Shown: piece by piece, positions 5,351 through 9,934 of the stretch
Position numbering within the stretch: position 1 is the stretch's first letter
Layout of the letters: each line of letters opens with the position of its first letter
Source of the DNA: Candidatus Omnitrophota bacterium
GTDB taxonomy: Bacteria; Omnitrophota; Gorgyraeia; Gygaellales; Profunditerraquicolaceae
DNA: 9,934 nucleotides
NCBI GenBank assembly: GCA_023818905.1
Contig: JAMWDE010000025.1
Location: 1-9,934 of the forward strand
Direction of reading: 5' to 3'
The notes under the pieces: generated by a model
Seen by the model: only the letters and a program-made list of their open reading frames with translations
Told to the model about the DNA's origin: nothing
Databases searched by the model: none
Translations under genes and position numbers: made by a program

Positions 5351-6666
5351 AGTTTAATCTTGTCTTTCAAACCAATTTTGACAATTAAGTTTTTTACTAA
5401 TGTTAACTCTTCTTTCTTTGAACTTATCAAACCGCTGAGTTTTGCCTTAAAAACCTCCCTAAAGATCTTTTTATACAAAGGTCCTGGCGGGATACCCAAT
5501 TTAAGTAAAGCATCTCCGTTGATATATAAACGCATGCCGCTGTAATTATCCAGAAAGCTTCTTATATGTTTCTGTATATTCTTGTGCCTATATCTTGCTT
5601 TAATCATAAGTATAATCTCATAACTTAAAGGCTTGAAGAAATTATAAAGTACATATGGCTCTAATCTAGAATTTTTTAATCTACGGATATGCCTTAACGC
5701 AATCGTCTTGTAAGACAGTATCCTCTGTGTATCCGATCTAGAGAAAGCAAACTTTCTACAGATAGACTTAACTGTCTTAAGGGCAAGGTCATCAACTACT
5801 CCTATAAAATAAATAAGCCATCTATCAAGTTGTTTGAAGTGCGGGTAGGTATGTTTAAACCAGGATATCTGTCTTTCTATCTCTTTGAATAAGTTATAAT
5901 CATCTCTTGAGATGTGTAGGTATGGATGTATAAATTCTAACGTCAATAGTTTTTGAATACGCCTCAACAATTCTAAAGGATGCTCTTCCTTCAATATCAG
6001 AATTAACTCATCGCGAATTCTATGGGGCTGCACCTTTAATAACATCCTCTTTCCTGCAGCTTCCTTAAGACATCTTAGGGTGTTAGGCTCTATTGTGAAG
6101 TGGTATCTCTTCTCAAAACGTATCCCTCTTAACATCCGCAAGGGGTCATCAATAAAGCTCAGATTATGTAATATGCGTATCTTTCTCTCAAAGAGGTCTT
6201 TTTTGCCATCGTAGAAGTCTATCAGTTTACCAAAATTATTCTTGTTTATGCTTATTGCCATAGCATTTATGGTAAAATCGCGTCTGAATAAATCATCCTT
6301 TAGACTGCCCGGTGTGACTAAAGGCAAGGTTGCTGGTTTGGGATAGACCTCTTTTCTGGCAGTAGCAATATCAACTTTAAAATTATTATCCAGAGTGACT
6401 GTAGCAGTGCCAAATCTATGGTGGCATATAAGTTTTGCCTTTAATATATCGCTGAGCCGTTCTGCAAACTTTATGCCGTCGCCCTCCACTACAATATCCA
6501 AATCAAAATTTTTAACTCCTAGGATTAAATCGCGTACAAATCCACCCACTAGATATACTGCCATATTCTTACGAGAGGCAAGATTGCTTGCTAAATGAAT
6601 CAGCTCCTTGAGTTGCTGCGGTAGCCTATTTAAGCATCTCTTTATATCTATGTTATTAACAGCCAT
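5347..6666 (-). CDS. cca: CCA tRNA nucleotidyltransferase / poly(A) polymerase family protein
   Basis: Class II nucleotidyltransferase that adds C, C and A, or only some of these, to tRNA 3' ends. The 439-residue chain opens with the catalytic head: LVGGFVRDLILG (39-50), the metal-binding FDLDIVVEGDG (54-64; Asp55, Asp57), GTATV (86-90), the third acid Asp99 in VDIATAR, the nucleotide-specificity element RRDFTINAMA (128-137), and DDPLRMLRGIRF (173-184). An RIRDEL motif and a helical body follow. Bacteria with separate CC-adding and A-adding enzymes encode two such proteins, so exact specificity cannot be read here. There is no HD, CBS or DHH domain. It lies 24 bases after xerD and overlaps the DUF503 gene by 4 bases. 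Confidence 0.9.
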   Translation of the reverse strand: MAVNNIDIKRCLNRLPQQLKELIHLASNLASRKNMAVYLVGGFVRDLILGVKNFDLDIVVEGDGIKFAERLSDILKAKLICHHRFGTATVTLDNNFKVDIATARKEVYPKPATLPLVTPGSLKDDLFRRDFTINAMAISINKNNFGKLIDFYDGKKDLFERKIRILHNLSFIDDPLRMLRGIRFEKRYHFTIEPNTLRCLKEAAGKRMLLKVQPHRIRDELILILKEEHPLELLRRIQKLLTLEFIHPYLHISRDDYNLFKEIERQISWFKHTYPHFKQLDRWLIYFIGVVDDLALKTVKSICRKFAFSRSDTQRILSYKTIALRHIRRLKNSRLEPYVLYNFFKPLSYEIILMIKARYRHKNIQKHIRSFLDNYSGMRLYINGDALLKLGIPPGPLYKKIFREVFKAKLSGLISSKKEELTLVKNLIVKIGLKDKIKL

Positions 6667-6690
6667 CTTCTGTAACCTTGGTAGCTATCT

Positions 6691-7578
6691 TTAAGCTCTG
6701 GGATGAAACATCTTGTGTATGGTCTTCAATCTGTCCTTATTGATATGTGTATAAATCTGGGTGGTGGAGATATTAGCATGACCCAACATCTCCTGAACCG
6801 CACGTAAATCGGCACCTCTCTCTAATAGATGTGTAGCAAAAGAATGTCTTAAGATATGCGGCTTTATAGGTTTTTTTATTCCAGCTTCTTGGGCATACTT
6901 TTTGATAATCTTCCAAAGACTCTGTCGACTGAGTCTATTGCCAAAACGGTTGAGAAACAAAAAATCACTTTCCTTATTTCTCAACAGTTTTTTCCGACCC
7001 ACCTCTATATACCTCTTTATATAGTAAATGGCCTTCCTACCCAAAGGCACAATCCTCTCTTTGTTCCCTTTGCCTATACAGCGCACAAATCCTACTTCCA
7101 GATTCACATTATCTAACTTTAGATTCACCGATTCAGATACCCGCATACCTGTAGCATATAAAACCTCCAATATCGCTTTATCTCTTATCCCTTGAGGTTG
7201 TCTTAGATTAGGTTGATTAAGTAAGGCGTCCACCTCGTTGATAGAAAGTGTAGAAGGAATCTTCTTCCATAATTTAGGTGCATCTACCAAACTGCTAGGG
7301 TCAAAGCGCAAGATTCTTTCTTTCACTAAAAATTTATAAAATCCCTTTATGGCAGCCAACCTTCTGGCAATAGAATTTGTACTCAAGCCCCTATCTTTCT
7401 GGAAGAGCATAAAATTAGTTATGTCCTTCTTTGTAGTAGAAGCTATCTCCCCTATCGACTGTGACTTTAAAAAATCTATATAAAAATTCAGGTCTCTCTG
7501 ATACGAAGTCACAGTGTTCTGCGCTAAACCGCGTTCAACCGATAGATAGTTTAAAAAAAACTCTACTAATTCTTGCAT
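6691..7578 (-). CDS. xerD: Site-specific tyrosine recombinase XerD
   Basis: Resolves chromosome dimers at dif together with XerC and FtsK at the septum. At 295 residues it closely resembles XerD proteins, with the SAM-like core-binding domain at about 1-88 (RGLAQNTVTSYQRDL) and the catalytic domain from about 108. All six catalytic residues are visible: Arg146 (ATGMRVSE), Lys170 (IGKGNKER), His241 and Arg244 (HILRHSFATH), His267 (MLGHANIS) and Tyr276 (TQIYTH). The C-terminal HPRA is shared with E. coli XerD and favours XerD over XerC. No prophage or integron features surround it, so it is the housekeeping recombinase rather than a mobile-element integrase. It starts 9 bases after the hydrolase gene, with a purine-rich site (AGGTAAGAAG) just upstream. 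Confidence 0.94.
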   Translation of the reverse strand: MQELVEFFLNYLSVERGLAQNTVTSYQRDLNFYIDFLKSQSIGEIASTTKKDITNFMLFQKDRGLSTNSIARRLAAIKGFYKFLVKERILRFDPSSLVDAPKLWKKIPSTLSINEVDALLNQPNLRQPQGIRDKAILEVLYATGMRVSESVNLKLDNVNLEVGFVRCIGKGNKERIVPLGRKAIYYIKRYIEVGRKKLLRNKESDFLFLNRFGNRLSRQSLWKIIKKYAQEAGIKKPIKPHILRHSFATHLLERGADLRAVQEMLGHANISTTQIYTHINKDRLKTIHKMFHPRA

Positions 7579-7587
7579 ACTTCTTAC

Positions 7588-8211
7588 CTAATATAAGAAT
7601 GGATTATTCCTCTTTTCCTCTCCTATAGTAGAAGGAGGACCGTGTCCAGGATAGATAAGAGTATCATCTGCCAAATTAAATAACTTATCCTTTATGGATC
7701 TTATAAGAAATCTCTCATCTGCACCAGGAAAATCAGTTCTGCCGATACTATGGAAAAAGAGGGTATCTCCTGTGAAAAGGATCTTATTTTTGGGAGATTT
7801 CATTAAGAGGCACATTGCTCCTGGGGTATGACCCGGAGTGTGTATTACCTCTAATCTTATACCTTCTAACTCTATGATCTCTTTATCGTTTAGCGGCCTT
7901 ATCAAATGTGATTTAACTTTAAAAGACCGTGATAGGAAGTTAGAGAGATTAAGACTCGCATCTTTAAGCAAGGGTATCTCGTCGCGGTGAATGTATATAG
8001 GTATCCCAAATTCATTATCACAACCGATATGGTCAATATGACCGTGGGTATTAATGATAAAAATGGGGTTCAGTTTGTACTTGTTTAAAATCTGCTCTAT
8101 CTTCCTCTTTTCGTCTCCAGGGTCAATGATGATCGCGCTGGATTCCTTCCCTGAAGCCAAAACATAACAGTTCACTTGAAATGCACCTACGCAGATAGAT
8201 TCAAGAATCAT
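7588..8211 (-). CDS. Metallo-beta-lactamase-fold hydrolase (glyoxalase II-like)
   Basis: A 207-residue binuclear metal hydrolase. The complete ligand set is present: THGHIDH (55-61; His56, His58, Asp60, His61), His128 in TPGHTPG, Asp149 in FTGDTLF, and His190 in YPGHGP. GRTDFPGAD (157-165) is typical of the YcbL/GloB-like subgroup. Such proteins hydrolyse thioesters such as S-lactoylglutathione or related compounds, but it lacks the extra C-terminal helical domain of true GloB, so the substrate is unknown. The gene starts one base after the lipoprotein stop (TAA-A-ATG), implying reinitiation, and precedes xerD by 9 bases. No signal peptide is seen, so it should be cytoplasmic. Confidence 0.93.
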   Translation of the reverse strand: MILESICVGAFQVNCYVLASGKESSAIIIDPGDEKRKIEQILNKYKLNPIFIINTHGHIDHIGCDNEFGIPIYIHRDEIPLLKDASLNLSNFLSRSFKVKSHLIRPLNDKEIIELEGIRLEVIHTPGHTPGAMCLLMKSPKNKILFTGDTLFFHSIGRTDFPGADERFLIRSIKDKLFNLADDTLIYPGHGPPSTIGEEKRNNPFLY

Positions 8212-8212
8212 T

Positions 8213-9934
<1,722 letters not shown>

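Noticed and set aside
5347..6666. CCA enzyme as a fusion with CBS or DHH domains
   Set aside because: The N-terminus begins directly with the nucleotidyltransferase head and no CBS or DHH motif is present.
6691..7578. Integrase of a prophage or integrative element
   Set aside because: The sequence fits housekeeping XerD along its length, ends in HPRA, and sits within an operon of core genes without att-like repeats or phage genes.

Overview
The window is an AT-rich, densely packed bacterial chromosome segment. Every gene I can support reads leftward (minus strand), so transcription runs from about 9934 down to 1. I see no mobile elements, CRISPR arrays, tRNA or rRNA genes, and no stretch over about 125 bases without a gene. 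Gene content (a division PBP with its FtsL, an NAD-dependent ligase, a lipoprotein signal) indicates a bacterium, probably with a diderm envelope. The protein style and gene order remind me of uncultured candidate phyla such as Omnitrophota, but that is an impression, not a demonstrated placement.

Right block (9934 to 2782): a probable single operon encoding the C-terminal 399 residues of DNA ligase LigA, an unrecognised coiled-coil lipoprotein, a metallo-beta-lactamase-fold hydrolase, the tyrosine recombinase XerD, a CCA/poly(A) nucleotidyltransferase-family protein, a DUF503 (YlxP-like) protein, ribosome-binding factor RbfA, a DHH/DHHA1 phosphoesterase of the NrnA type, and the flavokinase/FAD synthetase RibF. 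Junctions are very tight (two 4-base overlaps, gaps of 1 to 24 bases, one 38-base overlap). DUF503-rbfA-nrnA-ribF is the tail of the common nusA/infB ribosome-maturation cluster, but truB, usually found between nrnA and ribF, is absent here. The nrnA gene is split by a -1 frameshift near 4545-4556. Both halves carry well conserved motifs, so this is either a recent mutation, an assembly error or, less likely, recoding.

Left block (2740 to 1): the start of the division and cell-wall (dcw) cluster, in the standard order mraZ, rsmH (mraW), ftsL, ftsI. It begins at a near-consensus sigma-70 promoter (TTGACA, 17 bases, TATACT). Overlapping and following the -10 box is a set of 10-base-spaced repeats that look like an MraZ autoregulatory site. 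ftsI is cut by the window edge just after its SxxK active-site motif. A 64-base gap between ftsL and ftsI contains a long inverted repeat and a possible second promoter.

Together the genes cover DNA ligation, chromosome dimer resolution, tRNA 3'-end maturation, 30S maturation, nanoRNA turnover, flavin cofactor synthesis, and entry into septal peptidoglycan synthesis. This is mostly ordinary housekeeping sequence. The items that merit a second look are the broken nrnA, the mraZ regulatory region, the ftsL-ftsI gap, the missing truB, and the unassigned lipoprotein. I did not find a convincing undescribed system.
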